Of a DNA stretch of 64,000 nucleotides, positions 18,588 to 27,661 are shown piece by piece. How positions within the stretch are numbered: the first letter of the stretch is position 1; each line of letters starts with the position of its first letter. Made by a program: the position numbers and the translations under genes. The stretch is from Fulvivirga maritima. Lineage in GTDB: Bacteria > Bacteroidota > Bacteroidia > Cytophagales > Cyclobacteriaceae. Under the pieces are notes generated by a model. It saw only the letters and a list, made by a program, of their open reading frames with translations, was not told the origin of the DNA and made no database searches. The stretch is taken from the NCBI RefSeq assembly GCF_021389955.1, contig NZ_CP089980.1, positions 743,501 to 807,500 on the forward strand, in the 5' to 3' direction.

Positions 18588-19802
18588 ATGGTTTCACGAT
18601 CAATATTACACCTGGATTTAGACACTTTTTTTGTGTCTTGCGAGAGACTGTTGGACAGTCGGCTCAACAATAAGCCCATACTTATAGGTGGTGTAACTGA
18701 TCGAGGAGTAGTGGCCTCTTGCAGCTATGAAGCGCGGCAGTTTGGCATCCATTCTGCCATGCCCATGAAGCTGGCTCGCGAACTATGCCCTGAAGCAATA
18801 GTGATCAAGGGCAACTCTGCCACTTACAGCGCCAAGTCAAGCGAGGTAACTGAAATTATAAGAGAGCAGGTGCCGCTTTTTGAAAAAACCTCTATTGATG
18901 AGTTTTATGTAGACATGTCGGGCATGGATCGTTTTTTTGGTAATTACAAAATGGCCAGTGAGCTGCGTACCAAAATCATACATAACACAGGACTTCCTAT
19001 CTCTTTTGGGCTTTCCCAAAATAAGACGGTATCAAAAATAGCTACGGGAGAAGCCAAGCCCAACAATCAGATAAAAATAGACTATGGCTTAGAAAAGAAT
19101 TTCCTGGCTCCTCTTTCAGTTAAAAAAATACCCATGATAGGAGACAAGACCTACATGGCGCTATGCAATCTGGGGATAAAACACATCCATACCATTCAGG
19201 AAACGCCTATGGAGCTCATGGAAAAAGCTTTTGATAAAAATGGCATTACCATGTGGAAAAAGGCCAATGGCATAGATCCCTCCCCGGTAATCCCTTACTC
19301 AGAAAGAAAATCTATCTCCACAGAGCGAACCTTTGACAGAGACACTATAGACGTAGTAAAGCTTAAAGCCATTATGCTGGCTATGGCCGAAAACCTGGCT
19401 TTCCAGCTGAGAAGAGGGCAAAAGCTCACTGCTTGTGTTACGGTAAAAATCCGATATTCAGATTTTAACACCTACACCCTACAGTCAAAAATACCGTATA
19501 CCTCGGCCGATCATGTGCTCATTCCAAAAGTATTGGAGCTATTTAACCGAGCCTATGACAAAAGACTACTAGTAAGGCTTATAGGTGTAAAATTCAGTCA
19601 TTTGGTTAACGGCACTTACCAGATCAACCTATTTGAAGACTCTTTAGAAATGATCAGCCTGTACCAGGCCATGGACAAGATCAGAGATAAACACGGTGAC
19701 CGTACAGTGATAAGAGCTGCCGGTATAGAAGCTAAAACGATAAGCAGGTTTAATCCTTTTAAAGGAGACGCGCCTCCGCTACTCCCCAACAGAAGGGTTT
19801 GA
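18588..19802 (+). CDS. dinB: Y-family DNA polymerase IV
   Basis: 404 residues. The catalytic acids are intact: Asp10 in HLDLDTFF and Asp104-Glu105 in SIDEFYVD. The YxAR nucleotide motif (SYEARQFG) and the little-finger domain follow. QINLFED near residue 348 is a sliding-clamp binding motif of the QxxLF type. It performs translesion synthesis. It lies directly upstream of a short DnaE gene, the arrangement of a mutagenic polymerase pair. Intact catalytic residues argue against the inactive ImuB type. Confidence 0.92.
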   Translation: MVSRSILHLDLDTFFVSCERLLDSRLNNKPILIGGVTDRGVVASCSYEARQFGIHSAMPMKLARELCPEAIVIKGNSATYSAKSSEVTEIIREQVPLFEKTSIDEFYVDMSGMDRFFGNYKMASELRTKIIHNTGLPISFGLSQNKTVSKIATGEAKPNNQIKIDYGLEKNFLAPLSVKKIPMIGDKTYMALCNLGIKHIHTIQETPMELMEKAFDKNGITMWKKANGIDPSPVIPYSERKSISTERTFDRDTIDVVKLKAIMLAMAENLAFQLRRGQKLTACVTVKIRYSDFNTYTLQSKIPYTSADHVLIPKVLELFNRAYDKRLLVRLIGVKFSHLVNGTYQINLFEDSLEMISLYQAMDKIRDKHGDRTVIRAAGIEAKTISRFNPFKGDAPPLLPNRRV

Positions 19803-19884
19803 GTTTTTAGTAGTAGTGAGTTTTAGTAGTAAGTCATAAACATTTACTCGCTACCCGCTACTATTCTTTCATCAACTATATACT

Positions 19885-19892
19885 TAGTACTA
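19885..19892. promoter_or_regulatory. Palindrome TAGTACTA before dnaE
   Basis: Perfect 8-bp palindrome 8 bases before the dnaE ATG, with overlap to the TTAGTA half-site found ahead of dinB (TTAGTA at 19884-19889). Chance occurrence cannot be excluded in AT-rich DNA. Confidence 0.3.
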
Positions 19893-19899
19893 TTTCTTA

Positions 19900-22800
19900 A
19901 TGTACCTCAACACCCATACCTATTACAGCTTTAAATATGGCACCATGTCTTGTGAAGAGCTGCTCATAGAAGCTCAAAATAATGACATAGACCGTTTCGT
20001 GCTTACAGACATCAACTCCACTGCCGCATGTCTGAATTTTGTAAGACTATCTATCAAGCATAAGATTGAGCCCATATTAGGCATCGACTTCCGAAACGGC
20101 GTAGCGCAGCAGTTTATAGGAATAGCTAAAAACAATCAAGGATACTTTGAGCTCAACCGCTTTTTATCCGGATTTCTACACTCTGGCGATCCTATACCCG
20201 AAAAAGCACCATACTTTAGTCATGCTTTCATTATTTACCCCTTCGCCCAATATGATGGCAGGAAGCTCAAAAAAAATGAATTCATAGGCATTTCGCCTGA
20301 ACATATTAACCGACTTAGATTCTCGCCTTATGCCCATCTAATTCAGGATAAAATGGTGATTTTACAGACCGTTACTTTCAGAAATAAGAAAGATTTTAAT
20401 GCTCACCGCCTCCTCAGAGCTATAGATAATAACACCCTCCTCAGTAAGCTCCCTGAAACTGAAGAAGGCAGCTTCAGCCACCAGATGCTTCCTAAAAAAG
20501 AGCTTCTCACGCTGTATGGAGATTATCCTTCTATTATAAAAAATACCGAAAAACTGCTCAACAGCTGCAGCATACATTTCGATTTTGGTGATGAACAAGA
20601 ACACAAAAACCAAAAAAACTACACCCACTCTGAGCATGAAGATTTCAAAAAAATATGCAAGCTATGCTACAAGGGATTAAGGTACAGATATCCTGAAATA
20701 ACAGAAGCCATTAAAACCCGGCTAAAAACAGAGCTGAAGGTAATTAGAGAAAAAAGCTTTATCGCTTACTTCCTCATCAATTGGGACATTGTTTCCTTCG
20801 CTCGGAGGCAAGGATTTTTCTATGTGGGCCGAGGTAGCGGCGCTAACAGCATAGTGGCCTACCTGCTAAGAATCACTGATGTAGACCCCATAGATCTGGA
20901 TTTATATTTTGAACGTTTTATTAACCTTTACAGGAAAAATCCACCCGATTTCGATATCGACTTTTCCTGGACTGACCGTGAAGATATTACGGCCTACATT
21001 TTCAAGAGATTCAAAAATGTAGCCTTGCTTGCTACGTACAGCACTTTTCAGCTCCGAGCCGTAATCAGAGAGCTAGGAAAAGTATTTGGCTTACCCGCTC
21101 ATGAAATTGAGAAAATAGCGGAGGGTAAGCCCAAACAAGACTACTATTCTCAGCTGGTGATAAAGTACAGTCATTTGATTCAAGGCTTCCCCAGCCACCT
21201 GAGTATCCACGCCGGCGGCATTCTGATTTCAGAAAAGCATATTCATTATTTCTCAGCCACAGACCTGCCTCCCAAAGGTTATCCTACCACTCATTTCGAC
21301 ATGGTGATAGCTGAAGATGTAGGCCTTTATAAATTTGATATACTCAGCCAACGTGGATTGGGCAAGATTAAAGACACCCTATCCCTCGTAAAAGAAAATA
21401 AGCCCGAAGAGCCTGATATAGACATTCACGATTTAAACCGATTCAAAAAAGATGAAGCGGTAAAATCACTACTAAGACAAGGAAAAGCTATTGGTTGCTT
21501 CTATGTAGAATCTCCTGCTATGCGTATGCTTCTAAAAAAACTGGAAGCCGATGACTACTTAGGGTTGGTCGCGGCCAGCTCCATCATCAGACCCGGAGTA
21601 GCTAAGTCTGGCATGATGCGCGAATACATCCTCAGGTTCAAAAACCCAGAAAGAAGGAAGGAGGCCCACCCTACCCTCCTAAGCATTATGCCTGAAACCT
21701 ATGGGGTAATGGTTTATCAGGAAGATGTAATAAAAGTAGCCCACTACTTCGCAGGCCTCACTCTGGCTGAGGCTGACGTGCTAAGAAGAGGGATGTCTGG
21801 TAAGTTCAGATCCAGAGATGAATTTCAGAAAGCCAAAGACCAATACTTTTCTAACTGCAAAGCCAAAGGTTATACCTATGCTGAAAGCGCCGAAATATGG
21901 AGACAAATAGAAAGCTTTGCCGGATACGCTTTCTCTAAAGGTCATTCCGCCTCTTATGCAGTAGAGAGCTACCAAAGCTTATTTTTAAAAGCCTATTACC
22001 CGCTAGAATATATGGTGGCCACCATTAATAATTTTGGAGGATTTTACAGAACTGAGCTCTACGTACATGAAGCCCGCATGCATGGTGCCGAGATATCCCC
22101 CTCCCTGCGCCAACGCCAGCGATGCCATGACTAAAATATATGGCAAAAAAATATATTTAGGCCTGGCCTTTATTAAAGATTTAGATCAAAGAACCATAGA
22201 GCAAATACTACGAACCAGAAAGACTTACGGAGCATACCGTTCACTCACTGATTTCGTTAAAAAAATCCCTTTATCACTTGATCAAGCCTCTTTACTCATC
22301 AAAGCTGGCGTGTTTGGTTTCACAAAAAAGAATAAAAAAGAACTCCTTTGGGAAGCTCATTTCTTACTGGCCAATGCTAAAAAAGCATCTCCTATGCCCA
22401 AGCTATTTGAGGTAGAAACTAAGCACTTAACCATTCCTAACATATCACCTCCTCACCCTTTAGAAACTGCCTTTGATGAAATGGAGCTGTTAGGCTTCCC
22501 TTTGTGCAATCCTTTTGATCTACTAAAAAATAGGCCTTCCCATTTTTTCAGAGTAATTGATTTTCCTAATAATCTGAATAAGAGCATCATTATTTACGGT
22601 TACTTGGTAGCTATTAAAAATACACGTACTTCAAAAAATGACAGGATGAATTTCGGAACATTTTTAGATGTAAGCGGCCAGTTTATAGACACCGTTCATT
22701 TCCCACAATCATCCCGTCAATGGCCCTTCAGAGGGCGCGGTATATACGCCATTACAGGCAAAGTGGTAGAGGAGTTTGGCTTCTACAGCCTGGAGGTTAC

Positions 22801-22903
22801 AGAGATGATAAAAGAGCCCTTTATTGATGACCCCAGGTACAGCGAAGACAATGGAAAATTAGCCATTAGAAGGAAAACTATGAGGCAGACTTTTGAAGAG
22901 TAA
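19900..22903 (+). CDS. dnaE: Short DnaE-type DNA polymerase III alpha subunit, frameshifted
   Basis: The frame from 19900 stops at 22134 and the rest lies in another frame to 22903. Dropping one C from the C5 run at 22097-22101 gives EISPPCANASDAMTKIYGKK and a continuous protein of about 1000 residues. It has an N-terminal PHP domain with degenerate metal ligands (NTHTYYSF, LTDINST), the polymerase core with PPDFDIDFSW as the catalytic Asp pair, and a C-terminal OB fold (IIIYGYLVAIKNTRTSKN). It is shorter than replicative DnaE and follows dinB, so it is probably the error-prone ImuC/DnaE2-like enzyme rather than the replicase. Confidence 0.88.
22097..22101 (+). other. Homopolymer frameshift site (C5) in dnaE
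   Basis: Five C where four would restore the DnaE frame. A C5 run is not a usual transcriptional slippage site, so a sequence error or real inactivation is more likely here. Confidence 0.75.
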
Positions 22904-23010
22904 AAATAATTTATAACCACTTAATAATCAACAATATAAACTCTTTCAGAAAATTGACTATCAATGCCAATTTAAATACCTTGCTGCCTGATAAACGAAA
23001 CAATAATAAT

Positions 23011-23802
23011 ATGAAAGAGATAAAAATTTTAGCCGCATTATTATCCATTTTTTTGGCTACCTGTACCCCTTCGACCAATAAAAATTCAGATAAATCACAA
23101 AAAAAAGAAGCCACTTTACATAAGAAGCACTGGGACTATAAAGGAGAAACGGGCCCGGAGCACTGGGCAGAAATTGACGCCAACGACTGCGATGGCAAAG
23201 CCCAGTCTCCCATAGACATAATAGATCCTGTTGTAAGTACCGATATTACCCCGATAGACATCCACTATAATGATGTAACCAAAATTCATGATGTGACCAA
23301 CAATGGCCATTCTATTCAGTATAATTTTTCGGATGGAGATTACATTACGGTAGAGGGTAAAAAGTATAGTTTAAAGCAATTTCATTTTCACGAACCTGCA
23401 GAACACACTATTAAAGGCATTCGGTACCCTATAGCCATCCATTTAGTACACATGTCTGAAGATAATGAATATGCTGTGCTAGCCTTACTAGGCGAAGAAA
23501 AATCAAGTAATGATGAAGTGTTTGAGTTTTTAAACAGCTACCTACCTCTCCAGGTAGAAGAAACAAAAGAAATAAACGAGGCTTTTAACATAAACTCAGT
23601 ATTCCCTAAAAACAAAAGTTATTACTCCTACACAGGTTCACTTACCACACCTCCGTGCACCGAAAATGTGAAATGGTTTGTAATGCAGCAAGCTCTTCCG
23701 GTTTCTGTTGAGCTAATCAACACCCTTCAGGATTTAATGCCGGTAAATAATTACAGAAAGACCCAACCTCTACACGATAGAACTATTTGGGCTTCTAATT
23801 AA
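23011..23802 (+). CDS. Alpha-class carbonic anhydrase, lipoprotein
   Basis: 263 residues from the ATG at 23011; a longer frame from 22954 would bury the signal peptide, so this start is chosen. Lipobox LATC (Cys18). The zinc ligands are His125 and His127 (QFHFHEPAEH) and His144 (IHLVHMS), with the proton-shuttle His100 in NNGHSI and the SPIDI, GSLTTPPCTENV motifs all present. Cys60 and Cys-containing TPPC can form the usual disulfide. It hydrates CO2 at the cell envelope. Followed by a good terminator at 23811. Confidence 0.93.
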   Translation: MKEIKILAALLSIFLATCTPSTNKNSDKSQKKEATLHKKHWDYKGETGPEHWAEIDANDCDGKAQSPIDIIDPVVSTDITPIDIHYNDVTKIHDVTNNGHSIQYNFSDGDYITVEGKKYSLKQFHFHEPAEHTIKGIRYPIAIHLVHMSEDNEYAVLALLGEEKSSNDEVFEFLNSYLPLQVEETKEINEAFNINSVFPKNKSYYSYTGSLTTPPCTENVKWFVMQQALPVSVELINTLQDLMPVNNYRKTQPLHDRTIWASN

Positions 23803-23810
23803 CATTCTTA

Positions 23811-23843
23811 CCCTCAAGTTCTGTAAGGGGCTTGAGGGGTTTT
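23811..23843 (+). terminator. Terminator after carbonic anhydrase gene
   Basis: CCCTCAAG (23811-23818) pairs with CTTGAGGG (23831-23838), followed by GTTTT. Confidence 0.75.
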
Positions 23844-23861
23844 ATCATCCCGTCAAAACGT

Positions 23862-24398
23862 CTACTCTATCCTTACCACAAAAGTCTTACAGATTCTCTC
23901 ATAAAGGTCATTATCACTTTTCTTGTAATAGGTTTCAGTCTCTTGCCCAATTTTATTGTAAAAATTAAATGACTTAGGGTGGCTGCTACTTATTAGCATT
24001 TGGCGAAAGCCTAGATCATAATAATGAGGCATTATTACAGACTTTAACCAGTAACCTCCATACCCCTTCCCTTTTTCAATAATATGAAAGTACTTTAAAA
24101 GTATAGTTTTCTTAAAATCGCCGTGATTCACTCCAAGCTTATCAATAGCGCCTCCCACAATGGTTAAGACTCCTTTAATATCACCATCCTTTTCTATGGT
24201 ATGTATTTCGCAACATATCCCTTCAAGTTTTTTCAGGCTTTCTATATAATTAATTGCATGATACAACTCATTATAATCATCCCAGCTGTTTTCAAGCTTC
24301 CAATTCACATATTTCCCAATAGGAGAAAATAGCCTGCTATCAAAGGATTTATAAATTATAAAATTCTCTCCATCTCCCCCCGTTCCGATTATTTCCAT
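23862..24398 (-). CDS. GNAT-like acetyltransferase family protein
   Basis: 178 residues. The second half has GNAT-like features: the acetyl-CoA loop region HIIEKGKGYGGYWLKSVIM, then a strand FRQMLISSS and the FNFYNKIG segment typical of the fold's last helix and strand. The N-terminal half is not recognisable. Substrate unknown. A single gene, convergent with the carbonic anhydrase gene. Confidence 0.6.
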   Translation of the reverse strand: MEIIGTGGDGENFIIYKSFDSRLFSPIGKYVNWKLENSWDDYNELYHAINYIESLKKLEGICCEIHTIEKDGDIKGVLTIVGGAIDKLGVNHGDFKKTILLKYFHIIEKGKGYGGYWLKSVIMPHYYDLGFRQMLISSSHPKSFNFYNKIGQETETYYKKSDNDLYERICKTFVVRIE

Positions 24399-24455
24399 TA
24401 GTATTTTTCTAATTTTAAGTTAGAGTAAGCTTTTTACTACTACTCAAAACTACCA

Positions 24456-24492
24456 AAACCCCAGACTTCTGACCCGGTGCAGTCTGAGGTTT
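24456..24492 (-). terminator. Hairpin after the 24.5-kb membrane protein gene
   Basis: AAACC plus CAGACT (24456-24467) pair with AGTCTG plus GGTTT (24481-24492). The minus-strand exit is T-rich. Confidence 0.6.
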
Positions 24493-24509
24493 GTAAAACA
24501 TGACAAAGA

Positions 24510-24854
24510 CTATTTTTCCTTATTCTTTTTCTCTTCTATAAGGTAAGAAACAAACAAACCAATGCCTCCAAAAAGAAACAACATAGAGAGATAAGCTACC
24601 GGCGGCCTAAAGCCGGCAAACTCACGCAGCAATTCTCCTACAAGAATGCCACAGCCTACGCCTACAAAAAGAAATCCGAGTCGCAGGGCTAAATTATTTT
24701 GCCCTAAACCTCCACTCGCCAACCATTCTGACCTGTTTATCCCTTTCTCAATCAAAGCCATACGCTCATTATTGGTATACTTTCTTAAAAAGATAATAAC
24801 CAGCACTATGCCTATTACTGCCAAAATGGGAACTGATAAAGCTAAAATTTGCAT
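24510..24854 (-). CDS. Small membrane protein, DUF6249-like
   Basis: 114 residues. Three hydrophobic segments (about residues 3-23, 55-75, 85-105) separated by a loop carrying NNERMALIEKGINRSEW, a motif seen in small Bacteroidota membrane proteins that sit next to ECF sigma genes (DUF6249 as I recall it). It diverges from the sigma-factor gene at 24998. Function unknown; a role linked to the sigma/anti-sigma pair is suggested only by position. Confidence 0.65.
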   Translation of the reverse strand: MQILALSVPILAVIGIVLVIIFLRKYTNNERMALIEKGINRSEWLASGGLGQNNLALRLGFLFVGVGCGILVGELLREFAGFRPPVAYLSMLFLFGGIGLFVSYLIEEKKNKEK

Positions 24855-24997
24855 ATTATTTTGAGTTTTATTTGCCGGTTGGACTTCAGTTATGAATATG
24901 AGGTTACAACTTGATTCTATTTTTTTTTAAAATAAAATTTTATGAAAAAATACGACATACCTTGTAACTTGATGATCTTTATCTGCGTCAAAAGCCC

Positions 24998-25555
24998 GTG
25001 CATAAGCAAAATGACAGTATTCTTGTAAATCGTATTATTAAAGGCGAGCAGCACCTTTTCAATATTTTAATTGAAAGGCATAAAAAATATGCATTTAACA
25101 TTGCTCTTAAAATCTTAGATAATGCCGAAGACGCTGAAGAAGTGGCTCATGACAGCTTTATAAAGGCTTACAAGAACTTGCATAAGTTTAATCAGGAGGC
25201 GAAATTTTCTACTTGGCTGTATCGTATCACTTTTAATACGTCTATCACTGCCAAAAGAAAACAAAAGCACAAGAATGAAGAAATAGATGACGCTAAGCAC
25301 GATTTCCAGCAAGCAGAAGCCAACCTGCTCGAAAAAAAGGATCAAAAGCACTACATCAACCTGGCATTAAAACAGCTATCTGATGTAGATCAGACTATTA
25401 TATCGTTATTCTATTTAAAGGAGTTCTCTCTTGAAGAAATTGCCGATATTACTAATATGGATGCGAATAATGTGAAAGTAAAATTGCACAGGGCCAGAAA
25501 AAAAATGGCCAAAGAGATGCAAAACATTTTAAAAGGAGAAGCATTAAATTTATAG
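24998..25555 (+). CDS. ECF-type RNA polymerase sigma factor
   Basis: 185 residues starting from GTG at 24998; no in-frame ATG lies between it and the upstream stop at 24965. Region 2 is FNILIERHKKYAFNIALKIL through HDSFIKAYKNLHKF and FSTWLYRITFNT; region 4 is LSDVDQTIISLFYLKEFSLEEIADITNM with NNVKVKLHRARKKM. It probably answers an envelope signal through the anti-sigma-like gene 2 bases downstream. Confidence 0.9.
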   Translation: MHKQNDSILVNRIIKGEQHLFNILIERHKKYAFNIALKILDNAEDAEEVAHDSFIKAYKNLHKFNQEAKFSTWLYRITFNTSITAKRKQKHKNEEIDDAKHDFQQAEANLLEKKDQKHYINLALKQLSDVDQTIISLFYLKEFSLEEIADITNMDANNVKVKLHRARKKMAKEMQNILKGEALNL

Positions 25556-25557
25556 TT

Positions 25558-26088
25558 ATGAAGAAGCCTATTAAAATATCAGACGAACTACTTTTCGATT
25601 ATATAGACGGCTCACTAAACCATGCTGACAGGCTAATGGTAGAAGAGGCCTGCAAGAAAAGTCCCTGGAAAGAGCGGCTGCAAGAACTCACTGCACTAGA
25701 CACTTCATTACTATCCATCCATGATAACTGGGCTGAACCTGCTGAAGGATTCAATACAAGCATTATGAAAAACATTAGTGCTTATGAAGCTACACCAAAA
25801 ACCAGCAGAAGAAATATAATATTACTATCCGCCTTGATCCTGACATGCATTATTGGTTGCATCAGTCTCTCCAGCTTACCTGCAAGCTATTACATGAATC
25901 AGCTCTTAATTCCCCAGGAAGCACTTAACAATTTGAATATAAATGAATTACCAAAAAGCATTGCCATTAACTTGCAATTAGTAATCGAAGGATCATTGTT
26001 TGTCTGTGCGTTACTTGCTTTAATACTTTTCGACAGAATAATTTTAAAACCATTTTTCTCAAAAAGAAAAGTAAGCTCCAGCCACTAG
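25558..26088 (+). CDS. Putative anti-sigma factor, membrane protein
   Basis: 176 residues. The N-terminal cytoplasmic part begins with a SDELLFDYIDGSL segment, as in Bacteroidota anti-sigma factors (a short sigma-binding helix with a D-Y-IDG turn), but without a zinc-binding HxxxCxxC. Two hydrophobic segments follow (about residues 85-105 and 145-165). It starts 2 bases after the ECF sigma stop. Anti-sigma role is inferred from this pairing. Confidence 0.7.
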   Translation: MKKPIKISDELLFDYIDGSLNHADRLMVEEACKKSPWKERLQELTALDTSLLSIHDNWAEPAEGFNTSIMKNISAYEATPKTSRRNIILLSALILTCIIGCISLSSLPASYYMNQLLIPQEALNNLNINELPKSIAINLQLVIEGSLFVCALLALILFDRIILKPFFSKRKVSSSH

Positions 26089-26142
26089 CATTTGATTTTT
26101 CCCAAAAATGGAATTTCATTTCTATATTGAGTCTGCATAAAG

Positions 26143-26173
26143 AAAAAAGGGAAGCCTATGGCCTCCCTTTTTT
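26143..26173. terminator. Bidirectional terminator
   Basis: AAAAAAGGGA-AGCC (from 26143) pairs with GGCCTCCC TTTTTT (to 26173), A-tract and T-tract on both sides, between the anti-sigma gene and a convergent small lipoprotein gene. Confidence 0.85.
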
Positions 26174-26204
26174 CTATTTATAACTATTTAAACTATTGTC
26201 GAGT

Positions 26205-26336
26205 TTATATGTGTTGTTCCTTCACTGTTTGTTGCTCTTTCTCAGTAGTTTGTTTCGAGTAAGTCGCACAAGTATAAGCACTACAAGAAGAAGCGAGCAA
26301 GCCCACTGCCACTAAAAATAGTAAGGATTTTCTCAT
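26205..26336 (-). CDS. Small lipoprotein, 43 residues
   Basis: Start ATG at 26336, stop at 26205-26207. The sequence MRKSLLFLVAVGLLASSC is a complete lipoprotein signal with lipobox ASSC (Cys18), followed by SAYTCATYSKQ and a charged Q/E/K-rich tail. It is convergent with the anti-sigma gene and shares the terminator at 26143-26173. Too short for routine gene calling, but the signal peptide is unmistakable. Function unknown. Confidence 0.75.
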   Translation of the reverse strand: MRKSLLFLVAVGLLASSCSAYTCATYSKQTTEKEQQTVKEQHI

Positions 26337-26545
26337 CTTTAAATATGGTTAGAGTTCATGTTAATTAATATTACCTGGTTAAATCGCAAAAAGAATACCA
26401 GATGGTATAACTCTTATGATTTGTGACCGTTGTATTTAGTATGATTATGTTCTCTATAGACCAATTCGATCGCAGCAGGTGAACAGATTTTCTTTTGAAT
26501 TCGTTTTGAACTTAATCTTTACTGTTTAATTTTCTACGTCTAATT

Positions 26546-27643
26546 ATGTTAGGTACACGATTCACTAAATATATACCCTCTCCCGATCAAAGTAAATCCG
26601 ATTTTGATAAGCTTATGGATATATTCCTACAGCTGGTCACTATTACCGGAGGAGATGTAGCCGAAGCCCTGGCCTGGCTGAGTAATCTTGACAAGCAATA
26701 TAACATTACCAGCGACGGTTATGGCATGGGTGATTTCATTGAGGACCTGCAAGACAAAGGCTACCTTACTGATAAAACACCCGATGGCTCTTTTGAAATT
26801 ACAGCCAAAAGCGAGCAAAAGATAAGATCAGATGCTTTAGAAGAAATATTTGGCAAGCTTAAAAAATCAGGAAAAGGAGATCATAAGACCCACTTTAGCG
26901 GTCAGGGAGATGAACAAACTACTGACAGAAGAAACTATCAGTTTGGCGATAAGCTAGAGCAGCTCTCTATGACTGATTCTCTGCGTAATGCCCAGATCAA
27001 CCACGGTTTGGATAGCTTTATGATGACTGAGAATGATCTTGAAGTGGTAGAGAACGAATACAAAACGCAGACCTCTACCGTACTTATGATTGACATTTCT
27101 CACTCCATGATTTTGTATGGAGAAGACAGAATTACGCCAGCTAAAAAAGTAGCTATGGCACTGGCAGAGCTTATCACCAGAAAATATAAAAAAGACACTT
27201 TAGACATCATTGTATTTGGAAATGATGCTTGGCAGATAGACATCAAAGATCTACCTTATTTGCAAGTAGGGCCTTACCACACTAATACCGTAGCCGGCCT
27301 GGAGCTGGCCATGGACCTGCTCAGAAGACGCAGGAACCCTAACAAGCAAATATTCATGATTACAGATGGAAAACCTACCTGCCTTAAACAAGGGATCAAA
27401 TACTATAAAAACAGTTTTGGTATAGATAGTAAGATCCTTAACAAAACACTAAACCTGGCCAAGCAGTGCAGGAAACTTCAAATTCCGGTTACTACTTTCA
27501 TGATTGCCTCAGACCCATACCTGAAGGAGTTTGTAAAAGAATTCACTCAGGTAAATAATGGCAACGCTTACTATAGCAGCCTTCAGGGGCTTGGCCACCT
27601 CATATTTGAAGATTATAAAAGAAACAGAAGAAAGAAACTTTAA
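26546..27643 (+). CDS. VWA-domain protein paired with a MoxR-like ATPase
   Basis: 365 residues. The N-terminal half is helical and charged; the C-terminal half is a von Willebrand A domain with an intact metal site: MIDISHSM (DxSxS), a downstream Thr in HTNTVAGLELA, and Asp in FMITDGKPT. Together with the AAA gene that starts 18 bases later it makes a VWA/MoxR-type pair, which usually acts as a metal-dependent chaperone or insertase module. Its client is unknown. Confidence 0.82.
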   Translation: MLGTRFTKYIPSPDQSKSDFDKLMDIFLQLVTITGGDVAEALAWLSNLDKQYNITSDGYGMGDFIEDLQDKGYLTDKTPDGSFEITAKSEQKIRSDALEEIFGKLKKSGKGDHKTHFSGQGDEQTTDRRNYQFGDKLEQLSMTDSLRNAQINHGLDSFMMTENDLEVVENEYKTQTSTVLMIDISHSMILYGEDRITPAKKVAMALAELITRKYKKDTLDIIVFGNDAWQIDIKDLPYLQVGPYHTNTVAGLELAMDLLRRRRNPNKQIFMITDGKPTCLKQGIKYYKNSFGIDSKILNKTLNLAKQCRKLQIPVTTFMIASDPYLKEFVKEFTQVNNGNAYYSSLQGLGHLIFEDYKRNRRKKL

Positions 27644-27661
27644 CAAAGGGAAAACATATTT

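Noticed and set aside
19803-19883. TAGTAGTAGT-like repeats between dinB and dnaE
   Set aside because: Short low-complexity AT-rich repeats; they do not form an ordered array and resemble intergenic drift seen elsewhere in the window.
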